DNA of 64,000 nucleotides. Source: Siphonodentalium dalli. Taxonomy: Eukaryota > Mollusca > Scaphopoda > Gadilida > Siphonodentaliidae. The position numbers and the translations under genes are program-made. Shown piece by piece: positions 54,288-64,000 of this stretch. The DNA is taken from contig CP136068.1 in assembly GCA_032622095.1 (NCBI GenBank), forward strand, positions 183,960,796-184,024,795. The letters run 5' to 3'. Numbering within the stretch: the first letter of the stretch is position 1; each line of letters starts with the position of its first letter. The notes below the pieces were generated by a model. The model did not search any database. It worked only from the letters and a program-made list of their open reading frames with translations, and was not told the DNA's origin.

Positions 54288-55449
54288 TACACCAGACTCA
54301 CTGAAATAAATACAGAACATTCCTTTTTACTGACTGCCATGTTTTAACCCCGGTTTTTTATTGCAGTTTATTATATACAGAAAGGTATTACCGTTTTGTG
54401 AAAACTTAAGAAAATTACATTTGCACACCGCCATGTCCCACACTTCTAAAATGTACGGCTACATCACTGACATTTGAAATTTTATCTATCGTTTTGGCTT
54501 AGCGTATCATTTATTTGATAATATGAATTATCTAGCCCCTTATTCCATGAGCTACTGCACCATACTAATTCACATCTTCCTTTCTTCCAATTAACCCTGC
54601 CTATACCAAATACTAACTGATGATTAGTTCCATTAGGAACTGTTCAGATAATAAGTTCAACAAACGACCATCGTTATTATCTTAGCGTTTCCCACTAATG
54701 AATATGAATCATTCTATCTGCTATTGTATTATCTTGTTTTCTCTGTGAACACCCCTCCAAATAAATCATAGACATAGTAACAATTGACTGTTCCCACGCT
54801 ATTCCAATTCGTATGTCAATTTGCTCCATATCACATTACATTCAGACAGAAGACATATTATTTTATTCCTCCAGTATTGGAGATTAGGTATATGCAACCA
54901 ATATACAATCTTAGGTATATATGCGTGGTATTTTATGGGAAAACCATGCAGAATTTGTGTATATAGTGGTCAGATATTCACCCCAGTACCTTCGGGAGAG
55001 GAGGTACTCATACGTGAGTCAGCACTTGTCCTCCAATCTCATTGTATGTATACAAGTATATGTGTTATTTCCTATGTATTATTTAATTTAGACAAATAAA
55101 TATGTTTAATCTAACCCCAGTACCGGATTGACGGGAGATGAACGTTTCAAGAATACGGGGACATATATATCCGTACATGAAGGAATTTTAGATATAATAC
55201 AGTGACAATTGTTCCGCGATTGGGTCACCATTCAGTCTGGTCTGACGCGCGTTCCCGCCAAGAAAAGTCCGTCTCCGACCGAGAACGTTAGAAGACCAGC
55301 AGAACAGAGGTCCCCATTGTGTGGAAGTATGAACCAATGGTGGATGTGAATCACTGTTACATGGTCGCTCTAAATCAGGAAATTATTCAATTATTTGAAA
55401 ATCAGATATATTGTGGGAGAATGGGAAGTTGCCTTACGAAGTGACATTA
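54288..55449. other. Intergenic, no gene seen
   Basis: AT-rich with short ORFs only. Confidence 0.4.
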
Positions 55450-56400
55450 GCAGTATTCCAGAGAATAAACAAGTTGCGCATAATTTGCAGATAAATAGAA
55501 TGCAGAATTGTTCTTGGTTGCAAACAAGGTTAACCGCATGCTTATGCGTCCGCCAAAACAGTATGCAAGGAACGGCTCGTCATTGAGTCGGTCCAAAATA
55601 TTGAACATATAAATTCCATAGTAATCAATGACAGAGTACCAGAATGAATTACGTCTCTCTTGCGCGAAGATCGAACAGCAGTCGTTGTACACGTGCAACA
55701 CTATATAGGTTTCCCGGTATGATGTTTTGTTCAATAGTTATGCCAAAAGTAAGCACGTTGCAAGATAAGACTGTTCATTGCGACATAGGATCTAAAGTCG
55801 CCGAAATGACATTGGATCTGGTTTGACTTTGAGAAAGAATTTATGGGTTATTCACCGTTATTGTCCCACTTGGGCATAATAGTAGATCTCCCTAGCGTTG
55901 TGGGCAGATCTTATTAATTTTATCATAGTGTTCCATTCTGATAAGTTTGGAAAGGTTCCCGTTCTTGCATTGTTGTGACGAATATCATACATGCCATATT
56001 TTGTGAAATTTCTATATATTTCTTCCAGAAAGGCTATCGCCGGATGATTATAAATTAGAAGGCCGTGAGAGCTGAACAGAAATATTCCAAAGCTTGTCAA
56101 TGGTTGCCCGGAAAGTGTATTAGTGTGCCAAGAAAGAGTAGTTTCCTCATATACATGTATACCTCGTACTCAATAGGTAGAATCCCGAGCAAGGAGAGCG
56201 TGAGGAGCTTGCTGCTTCTTTTTGCTGCATATTTTTTATACACATTCTGTGTGCTTTTTCTATGTTCATATATTGAGTCGTTGATAGGTTCCACTACATT
56301 TCGGCCACCTAAGGCTTTTGGGATGACGAAGTGTTTAAAAATCTTTAGGTTGGTCAATGGATTAAAGTCCTTGGAAACTGGCGTGCGACAAGCTGTGTAA
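55450..56400 (-). pseudogene. LINE ORF2 C-terminal relic (same clade as LINE element 1)
   Basis: Minus-strand fragments in different frames line up in order. First is KHFVIPKALGG (about 56330), then LLTLSLLGILPIEYE and MRKLLFLGTLIHFPG (56200-56100), IYRNFTKYGMYDI and TGTFPNLSEWNTMIK (56015-55915), and RLNDEPFLAYCFGGRISM (about 55600-55550). The blocks match the region after the RT in LINE element 1 (LYGSELLL, LGLLGMSPLSMYIQKRKLSL, ILTKFGMDELW, SEWQMRV). The copy is heavily frameshifted. Confidence 0.7.
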
Positions 56401-56490
56401 TAACATTTTCGAATATGTTATGATATTGAGCTGATAGAATCCTGATGTGTGACATATGGCCAGTATTCTGCGACGTCCGACTTCGGTTAA

Positions 56491-56870
56491 CCCTTTACCC
56501 AACAAACCGGCCAAAACCGGCCAAATAAAGCTTCAACAGCCTAAAATATCTTCGGTCTGTCTCAATAGAACCATACAAATATGGATATCATTGGAACCGG
56601 CTCCTTGACCACATTGTGATAGTTACAGTTACGCCCTGTGCCAATGCATTATCTTATATATGCGAGTCGACCAGAGGTCGCCTCGCATATATAAGAGAAT
56701 GCATTGGCCTAAAAAAACACTTTTTACCATTTTTTCTTACATTCTTTAACAATTTTATAATTTTTAATGTGTTAAGCCAATGCATTCTCTTATATATGCG
56801 AGGCGACCTATGATCGACTCGCATATATAAGAGAATGCATTGGCACAGGGCCCTTCTGTTGGGTAAAGGG
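56491..56870. mobile_element. piggyBac-like MITE, copy C (380 bp, TTAA flanks)
   Basis: TTAA (56487-56490) CCCTTTACCCAACA ... TGTTGGGTAAAGGG TTAA (56871-56874). TTAA duplications are the hallmark of piggyBac insertion. Inside, between about 56634 and 56850, is the CCCTGTGCC double-hairpin core, in inverted orientation relative to copy A at 10191. It has no transposase. Confidence 0.92.
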
Positions 56871-56874
56871 TTAA

Positions 56875-57530
56875 CGAAGAAACTTATATAATTAGCTGTC
56901 GTCAAACAAGAACAGGACAAACAACTTACACGCATACCATCGGGAGAATCAGACAATAATCTTACGATGTCATCAATTATAAATAAGGTATTAAAAAAAA
57001 CCTTGCCTGGTCTCCACCTCAATCCACAAAGAATGGACCTTTCCACAGCTGTCAATCAAATAATTATTAGCAGATATATTCGACCAATCTGCTGCCTTCT
57101 TTCTTCACCCTAATTTTGATATCCATGCACACATTCAGTGTTAAACTTTTTTGTTGTCAAATCTTAATATACTGAGAATTATATTTGCGCCATGATGTTA
57201 TAAATTTATCCGTGATAATAACAATGTTTTTCATTTAGCATGACACTTGTCATAATTTTCACATTTAATGGCTAACCGAATGTGTGTTCTCTGGTTTTGA
57301 TATATTAAAGAGTTCAGGTCTGTTCACGATTTCTCTTTCAGAGCCCTTGACCGATTTCAACCAAATGTGGTTCATCGGGGAATCCCGGGAGATGTAATAA
57401 CGGTCTTATTTTTTTAAATAAAATTTTAATGAAATTAAATTTTAATGTAATTTGTTTTGCTTTTTAGCAAGAAGTTTCAATAAAAAAAAAATTAATTTTC
57501 AATTTGTTTTAATTAATTTTGTTTTATTAT
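56875..57530. other. Intergenic, no gene seen
   Basis: AT-rich. The stretch near 57340-57375 (GACCGATTTCAACCAAATGT) resembles the ending block of the array units that follow. Confidence 0.4.
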
Positions 57531-57532
57531 GT

Positions 57533-60120
57533 TACTATCAGGTTAGCCAGCTACTGCCGTGGTTCGTCTCGTGGCTTTGTTCGAAAAAGCAATTGCAACA
57601 GCTTCCGAGACACGTATGCTGCACCTAGGAGTAAAATTTCGTCGAAATCCGCCAGTTTTACCCGATTTGACATTGAATTTATCATTTTCAAGGTCAATGT
57701 CAGGTCGGGGTCACAATTTAACCCGCTCATGATACTTCCCGCACAAAGGTATCGCTAGGTTGCAAGGTTGAGCTCAATCGGTTCGAGTCTATAAAGGACA
57801 CTCATTATTAACGCGATTAACCCCACAGTGCCAATGTTTGTGACTGGAAGTGGGAATGGGTGCTGGGAGCTTCTCCAAAACGCCGCGACGACCATACCCG
57901 TGGGTTTTTACCGTAGATGGGAAGTTTGGTCTCGATCGGTGCAGCCGTTTTCTATACTATAAAGTATATATATATTTATATATATACGTAGTTCTCAAAA
58001 TATATAGTAGACTAGCAGGTTAGCCCGCCACTGGCGGCAATCGTCAGAAACATGACAATTGTTAATTTGTTTTAATAAATTTAAAAAAAATAAAAAATTT
58101 CAATGAGTTAATAGTGCCTTTTTAATTTAATTTTTTGTTTTTAAATTGTACCCGATTTGACCTTGAATTGATAATTTTCAAGGTCAAGGTCAGGGAGGGG
58201 TCACAATTTAACCAGTCCATGACACTTCCCGTAGGTAGCAAGTTTGAGCTGAATCGGTTCGAGTCTATAAAGGACACACACATATATATCATTTGTGGGT
58301 ACCCGTTTCAAGACGAAGATCACCTCGTGCGGAAAAACTGACCCGATGAAAATCTCCCCCGTTCCTAGGAAGCCCTAAGTACGTAAGAATCACAGTCTTA
58401 CGTCTGGACCCAGACATAAGAATCACAATACATGCATACGCTCTTTATCAACGACACTGCGGATACGAACGCTCTTTAACTATCAACGCGATTAACACCA
58501 CAGTGCCAAGGACGGTCATTTTTGTGACTGGGCGTGGAGAACGGGTGCTCGGAGCTTCTCCAAAATGCCGCGACGACCATTCCCGTGGGATTTTACCCTC
58601 ATATGGGAAGTTTGGTCTCGATCGGTGCAGCCGTTTTCGATTCTATAAAGTATATATATACACACACACATAAATATATACGGAAGTCTCAAAATATATA
58701 GTAGACTAGCAGATTAGCCCGCCACTGGCGGGATTGGTCCCATGGCTTTGGTCGATCCATTAATTTTTGTTTTTCAAGATAACCCCGTACAGGCACGCCG
58801 AAAAAAATATTCCCCGTCCAGTGATTTTATAAATTTTAAATTGTTTTAATTAAATTTTTGTTTCTGGCGGAAAAATTTGCCCTATGAAATCCCCCCTTCC
58901 TAGGAACGACAGACAACGCATTCTTTGTTTTCTTTTTTTTAACCTGCCCGTACACGTCCTAATGTCAAGGTCAGGTCGGGTGACAATTTAACCCTTCCAT
59001 GATACTTCCCGTAGACACCAAGTTTGAGCTCAATCGGTCCGAGTCTATAAAGGACACACACATATATATCATTTGTGGGTACCCGTTTCAAGGTGAAGAT
59101 CACCTCTGGCGGAAAAACTTACCCGATAAACAAACGCTTCCCGTCGTGAAATCATCTCTCTTTTTCGAGGGATAAAATTGCATTGAATTGAAAACAAACG
59201 CTTCCCGTCGTGAAAATCTCTCTGCATAATATTTCGAGCGACAGGCTACGATCTCTCTGCAGATGCAAATAACGTTGAATGGTAAACAAACGCTCTTTAT
59301 AGCGATGCGTCAAAAACAAACGCTCATTAAATTATGACTTGATTAACCACCGCGGTGCCGAATGCGGTGATTTGGGAAGGGAGAAACGGTGCTCTGAGCT
59401 TCTCCAAAACATCGCGACGACGATTCCCGTGGCTTTTTACATTTAGATGGGAAGTTTGAACTCAATCGAGCGAACCGTTTTCGATTCTTTGAAGTACATA
59501 TATATATATATACGGAAGCCTCAAAATATATAGTACTAGCAGGTTAGCCCGCCACCGGCGGCTTGTCCGAAACATGACATTTTTTTATATATTTTTTTTT
59601 AATTTATTAGCTCCACGCGTTTCAATAAGAAAAATTTGTACCCGGTAGCTCCACCCGTTGCCGAGATCTGGTCTGCGCATGCGCGAAGCTGGCGTCGCAC
59701 GGGCTCGGCGACCCGATAAAATTTGTACCCGGCGCAAGATACATTCACATAGCAAATTTCAAGTCGATAGCTCCACCCGTTTCCTAGATCTCGTCTGTGC
59801 ATGCGCTGCACGGGCGTCGCACGGGCTTGGCGACCCGATAAAATTTGTACCCGGCGCAAGATACATTCACATACCAAATTTCAAGTCAATAGCTCCACCC
59901 GTTTCCGATATCTCGTCTGCGCATGCGCTGCACGGGCGTCGCACGGGCTCGCCAATACGACATCGACGACCACCTGGTCAAACTACACTCACGTACCAAG
60001 TTTCGTCCCGATCGGTTGAGGTGTTGGTATCTGATGCAAAAGACGAAATTGTGAGTGTTGGTCAATAGTCCCCGCCGTGAACCTCATCGTCGCAAAGAGC
60101 GGACAGTCAGTTAACCCCGT
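57533..60120. repeat. Tandem array of four 0.5-0.8-kb interspersed-repeat units
   Basis: Units begin near 57535, 58012, 58698 and 59531 with CTAGCAGGTTAGCCCGCCAC-type sequence. They share in order an AAGGTCA-containing block, AGTTTGAGCT ... ATCGGTTCGAGTCTATAAAG, GTGCTCGGAGCTTCTCCAAA, CCGCGACGACCATTCCCGTG, ATCGGTGCAGCCGTTTTCGA and a TA-rich end. Copies diverge by indels and the first is partial. No protein is recognised. The origin (satellite or tandemly inserted mobile element) is open. Confidence 0.85.
59646..60000. repeat. 122-bp tandem sub-repeat (three copies), GC-rich
   Basis: TAGCTCCACCCGTT recurs at 59646, 59768 and 59890. Each unit holds a TGCGCATGCGC-like palindrome (a good NRF1-type site in copies 1 and 3), a GGCGTCGCACGGGCT-type block and, except the last, GGCGCAAGATACATTCACAT. 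Confidence 0.9.
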
Positions 60121-61885
60121 TGTGAACCTCAATCACCAACGCGACGTAAACATGTGTTGCGTTCTAAAAATAGGAAAGCACTTTCTCTCTGCATAATTCT
60201 GCAGATGCTAATATGATAAGAACGTACTACGTTATTCGAAAACTTACTCCATCCAAGGCCATGATATGTAAATATACAATTAGATTAGATGAATAAAAAT
60301 TGTACCCGCACAGTTTGATACTTTGAAGTATATTCTCAAGTCGCATGTGCCGGTTTAAATCCGGTTTCAATGGTGCCGTGTATTTATATTTCACGGACAT
60401 GTACAGGTATATAACAATTGAATGTATGTTCCACGCACTGTTACTGAAAGCATACATATAATTTGGACCTTATTGGTTAAGACATGGATGGCCTTCGTTA
60501 TAGGTTATAATTTAGGAATACCAGTTACCAAATTATAATACCCTGACACTGTATGTTGTAAAGAATATACTAATATTATACTATAATACTATGATAGTAT
60601 GAATGCCATATTATCCTCAAAACACACATTGTGTGAGTCGAGCGTTTGTTTATATACAGCACATAGAGAGTGAGCAATAAGAACAACACTCAACACCGAG
60701 GAAATGTGTTTAGGAGACTTATTCGCAGTGACTCATTCAACACCGAAATCTTGAAAGGTGAGGGTTAGCTAGCGCTATACTGATACGTTATAAACAATTT
60801 GGTGGAATTTCTAACCAAAGTTCACTTAATGCATGGGGTATATATGGCGATTAGTGTTTTGGTTATCTCATACTATTTACATACCGTACTGTTTGTTTAC
60901 ATAACATGGGGTTCATATACATAATTTAGAAATAGCATTTAATACAACTATTAGTTATTTAAGTCAGGCATTTAGGTTCATTGTACCTGTGTACATCTGG
61001 TGGGCTAAGTCCTCATTTTGGAAGATTCGTCAGGACTCTATATATCAGCCATTTATTAACTCTGAAATATGTTTGTAAAAGTAAAACATAAAGTGATCCA
61101 GACAGACTGATGGACAAAACAAACCAAAGCACTGCCACTGATGGTTATTTAAACCAAATATCCGGCTACCACCTTTGACCAAAAAATCTTAACAAAATAT
61201 GTACCATGCAAATTTCCATTGCGAGCTATTTCTGAATACTGAATAGAACCTGGTATAAAATTGTCTACTGTGAGGGTTTACGAGCAGATAATTTAACCCA
61301 TTCACAATACAAACCGTTCATAACACCATGCATACATGGCCTCAATAGCCCGAAGACGAGTGTGACTCGTCACACAGTAATATTTCAACCAGGCTATACT
61401 CATGATTCATTCAATGAACTGGATATTGCATGTACACTTCTGCTACAGTGATTGGTACTTGATAGCACTATTGGTGCTAATGATATGATATTATATGCAT
61501 ATCGCGATTCAATTTAGTCTTTTAGACTTGGAAATATTATTGAAATTTCAGCACGCAGTGACGAATGGTGACCTCGTATAATGATAATTTTGTTTCTCAT
61601 TTATAATAGCATCCTATTCCATACCTAAGCTAAAATAAACACTCTGTAACAAATGAATTAGGTACCCGGAGAAGTTCCAAAAAAAAAGGCACACTATCAG
61701 TTCAGAATATGCATTGCATGTACGCAGCAAAACACAATTCAAATAACTTGAATTATAGGTATAAACGGACTGAAATGTAGAAATTACAGTAAGTTTGCAC
61801 AACCTTCCCCGAAGCAGCATGCAATTTGCCCAAAAGTTCCACAAATAGAGAGCGCCACTGTGTGGTAGGATTTACATGTCATCAT
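60121..61885. other. Intergenic, no gene seen
   Basis: No ORF with a recognisable domain, and no repeat structure noted. Confidence 0.4.
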
Positions 61886-61894
61886 GACATAAAC

Positions 61895-63271
61895 TAGATC
61901 ATGCCATGAATCTCTACTAAAGCTGACGCCCGTAGAGATCACATTTCACCTGTACAAAACCCGGGAACTTTTTGTAAGTTTTGACAGGGAACCTTAATTA
62001 TAAAGTCAAAAAAATAACATGGGGAATGTACTTTGTTCATACATGTACTTGTGGCTTAATGATTTATTCATCGGTACGTGAAGTTCCCAGCTCGATATTA
62101 CAGAATTGCTTTCGCGTTATGTCGCTTAGGCCAAAGAAAAAAGATTGTATGTTTTCGGTAACGGAGCGAAAAAATTAGGGTAGGTAGGTACACTGGTAGG
62201 TAGGGAAATTTTTGTTTTTAATTTTATTTCGATATTTTTTATCCAGCTGCAGAAATATTGAACTACATCGACCGAAGTGACATAAAATGCCAACCCGTGT
62301 TGTGGGGAAAGTATTACTTGATCAACACAGTGGAAACTGGAAATATATATTAAGGTTGATAAAAAAAATCAAATTTCATGCTTAGGTATGTTTTTTTATT
62401 ATTCACATACATGACATGTAGCACATTTTCATAAATTTGGCTATTAACTTGGTAGGAAATTGATGTCACTAACTTTTTATAAGAATTTTACAAATAATAC
62501 CGCCATTATATATACTGTACTGTATTGTATTTGTATTGTGACGACTACATTCCATTGTCTGGGGGGTAGCCAGTACGTCCACCGAGCATGCCTGGTTTTT
62601 GGAGACAGTAGCTATACCCCTAACATATGTGGTGATAACCTCTATACATGTATATATATGCCCACCATGTCTGTTGATAGTGTTCCATAAGTCCCAAACA
62701 AGACATAAAGCACTGTAAATTTAGTGTAAAAGCAGGCAGGAGATAGTCTGAGATACACTCTCAGGAAATTAAAATAGCAAAATGTATGCCCATCAATCCA
62801 CAACCCATCACACACCTGGGGCCTTTGAGACAGCCATCAATTCATGGTCACTTTTCACAGGGATATGTTAGAAACCATGTGTTTTGCACACTAAAGGTCA
62901 TCAATATGTATGAGCATTAGTGGTAAAAAACAGTAAATTTTAGAAAATATTGACATTTTCTCAAAATTTCAATAAAAAGTTTAGGGTCGGCGGGTTATTT
63001 TTAGGGTCGGTCGATGTACGGAAACATAGTATCTTTTTACTTTGGCCTTACGACAATAATTTTCGTGACAGGGAATAAAATAAATATTTATCGCGGAATC
63101 GGGTCTCAATTTCTCAAAAGTCACGTAAATAATATAATCTCGAGCTGGGAACTTCACTTACCGATGAATAAATCATTAAGCAACAGGTATGAACAAAGTA
63201 CATTCCCCGCGGAATATGATCTCTACGGCGTTCTAGCTTTAGTAGAGATTCATGAATCATGGCATGATCTA
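61895..63271. mobile_element. Fold-back element E2, long TIRs, 9-bp TSD (Mutator-like?)
   Basis: The ends are TAGATCATGCCATG and its inverse. GACATAAAC flanks both (61886-61894 and 63272-63280). The arms align for about 300 bases with indels: ACTAAAGCT ... GCCGTAGAGATCA, GGGAATGTACTTTGTTCATA, CTTAATGATTTATTCATCGG, GAAGTTCCCAGCTCGA, AGGCCAAAG. The same blocks occur in E1 at 30830-32720. Long TIRs with a 9-bp duplication fit Mutator-like non-autonomous elements. No transposase ORF lies in the middle. Confidence 0.85.
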
Positions 63272-63280
63272 GACATAAAC

Positions 63281-63898
63281 AATCAGCATCCATCTTAATT
63301 CTTCATAGTCTTACTTGTGTTGATATGTCGTTTGGGACAAGCGTGTCTCCGTGTATTTTATATGTATCCTATTTATGTTACTTTCACAAAACTAGCACTA
63401 GTAGTATTCACATTCAAATTAAACAAAGCGGAATGTATATACAAATAGTACAATCCTTGAATTCACGTTGTGACAAGTGAGTAGTGTAAACTGGTAAATG
63501 TGGTCACGATTCACGGTATTCACCGGAAATCTGGCCATTAATTAGAATCAGATAATTTTGAACTAACGCCCACTAAATCCACGTTGAAAAGACGAAGTGA
63601 GAATAATTCCTCACGTCCAAGATGAAGCCTAATTTCATTTCAATTTCAAGGATTTTAATTTTTGTTTTGAGAATTGTCCCGACCTTGTCCTTCACCTTGT
63701 TGGAATAAACGGAAATGTGTTTTGAATTTTTTTTCCGGTCTTCGCTAATGACAACTGTTGTTAAGCTTTGGAGTTGGAACAGAGACTGCTGAGAATTGAT
63801 AAATTAGACGCATTTTTGCGATTAAATTCATTCAGTTGATGGCACCTATGATCTAGTTATCTTGCCAAGTTAACTTTCAGTTAATCATTCATTGAAAC
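63281..63898. other. Upstream region of the edge ORF, nothing else seen
   Basis: No repeats or ORFs were recognised. It would be the 5' flank or 5' UTR if the ORF at 63899 is real. Confidence 0.35.
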
Positions 63899-64000
63899 AT
63901 GAACGGCAATAACACGAAAGACTCAGAGTTTGAAAATGTCAGTTTCAAACACAAACTTGACCAAGTCAGACTCAGAGTCAAACAACGGAAGTCTCAAATC
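63899..64000 (+). CDS. Partial open reading frame at the window edge
   Basis: From the ATG at 63899 the frame stays open for all 34 remaining codons (MNGNNTKDSEFENVSFKHKL then a basic helix-like stretch). Codon usage looks ordinary and the peptide is charged and plausible. It is too short to identify. It could be a first coding exon or the start of a retroelement ORF1. Confidence 0.35.
   Translation, partial: MNGNNTKDSEFENVSFKHKLDQVRLRVKQRKSQI

Noticed and set aside
58300-59130. Hammerhead-ribozyme core in the 57-60 kb array units
   Set aside because: I looked for CTGATGA and GAAA elements in register and found only partial strings without the required stems.

Overview
This window is animal nuclear DNA. 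It is AT-rich, gene-poor and dominated by transposable elements. The non-LTR families (CR1/L2-like elements with a 2A-type motif, a second LINE clade with a Ser/Arg-rich ORF1, and a Jockey-like element), a tRNA-derived SINE, many fold-back DNA elements and lectin/PAN-type secreted domains together suggest a lophotrochozoan, most likely a bivalve or other mollusc. That assignment is inference from family style, not from a marker gene.

Layout. 0-9.3 kb: an 11-bp satellite, a decayed LINE on the + strand (about 1.1-6.9 kb), a palindromic MITE and an RT relic. 9.3-16.9 kb: a piggyBac-like MITE, a 1.3-kb insertion between 107-bp direct repeats, a MITE with a 9-bp target duplication, and old diverged repeats. 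16.9-28.4 kb: the last exon of a host gene (- strand; poly-Thr tract, then a PAN/apple-like domain, then stop) split by a 10.9-kb insertion carrying an intact LINE ORF1 and an intact 1126-aa ORF2. The 14-bp target duplication and continuous reading frame show that the insertion lies in coding sequence. 28.5-30.5 kb: a 5'-truncated relative of that LINE. 30.8-32.7 kb: a fold-back element containing a 32-bp minisatellite. 36.7-38.1 kb: a C-type lectin exon with clean splice sites and a LINE relic. 38.2-41 kb: several small perfect fold-backs. 42-51 kb: a second 2A-type LINE (- strand), broken by an 8-bp-TSD insertion of a 4.7-kb Jockey-like LINE (+ strand). 54-57 kb: a SINE, a LINE relic and a second complete piggyBac-like MITE. 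57.5-60.1 kb: a tandem array of 0.5-0.8-kb units. 61.9-63.3 kb: a second copy of the 30.8-kb fold-back family with a 9-bp TSD. 63.9-64 kb: an open reading frame running off the window.

Only a few host coding pieces are visible: the PAN exon, the lectin exon (same strand, compatible intron phase, possibly the same gene), one weak candidate signal-peptide exon and the edge ORF. The most notable biology is the pair of related LINEs whose ORF2 begins with a hydrophobic segment ending in a 2A ribosome-skipping motif. One copy looks protein-intact, has a YY1-like motif at its exact 5' end, and has inserted into a host coding exon.

Element borders are read by eye and are approximate unless a target duplication is given.
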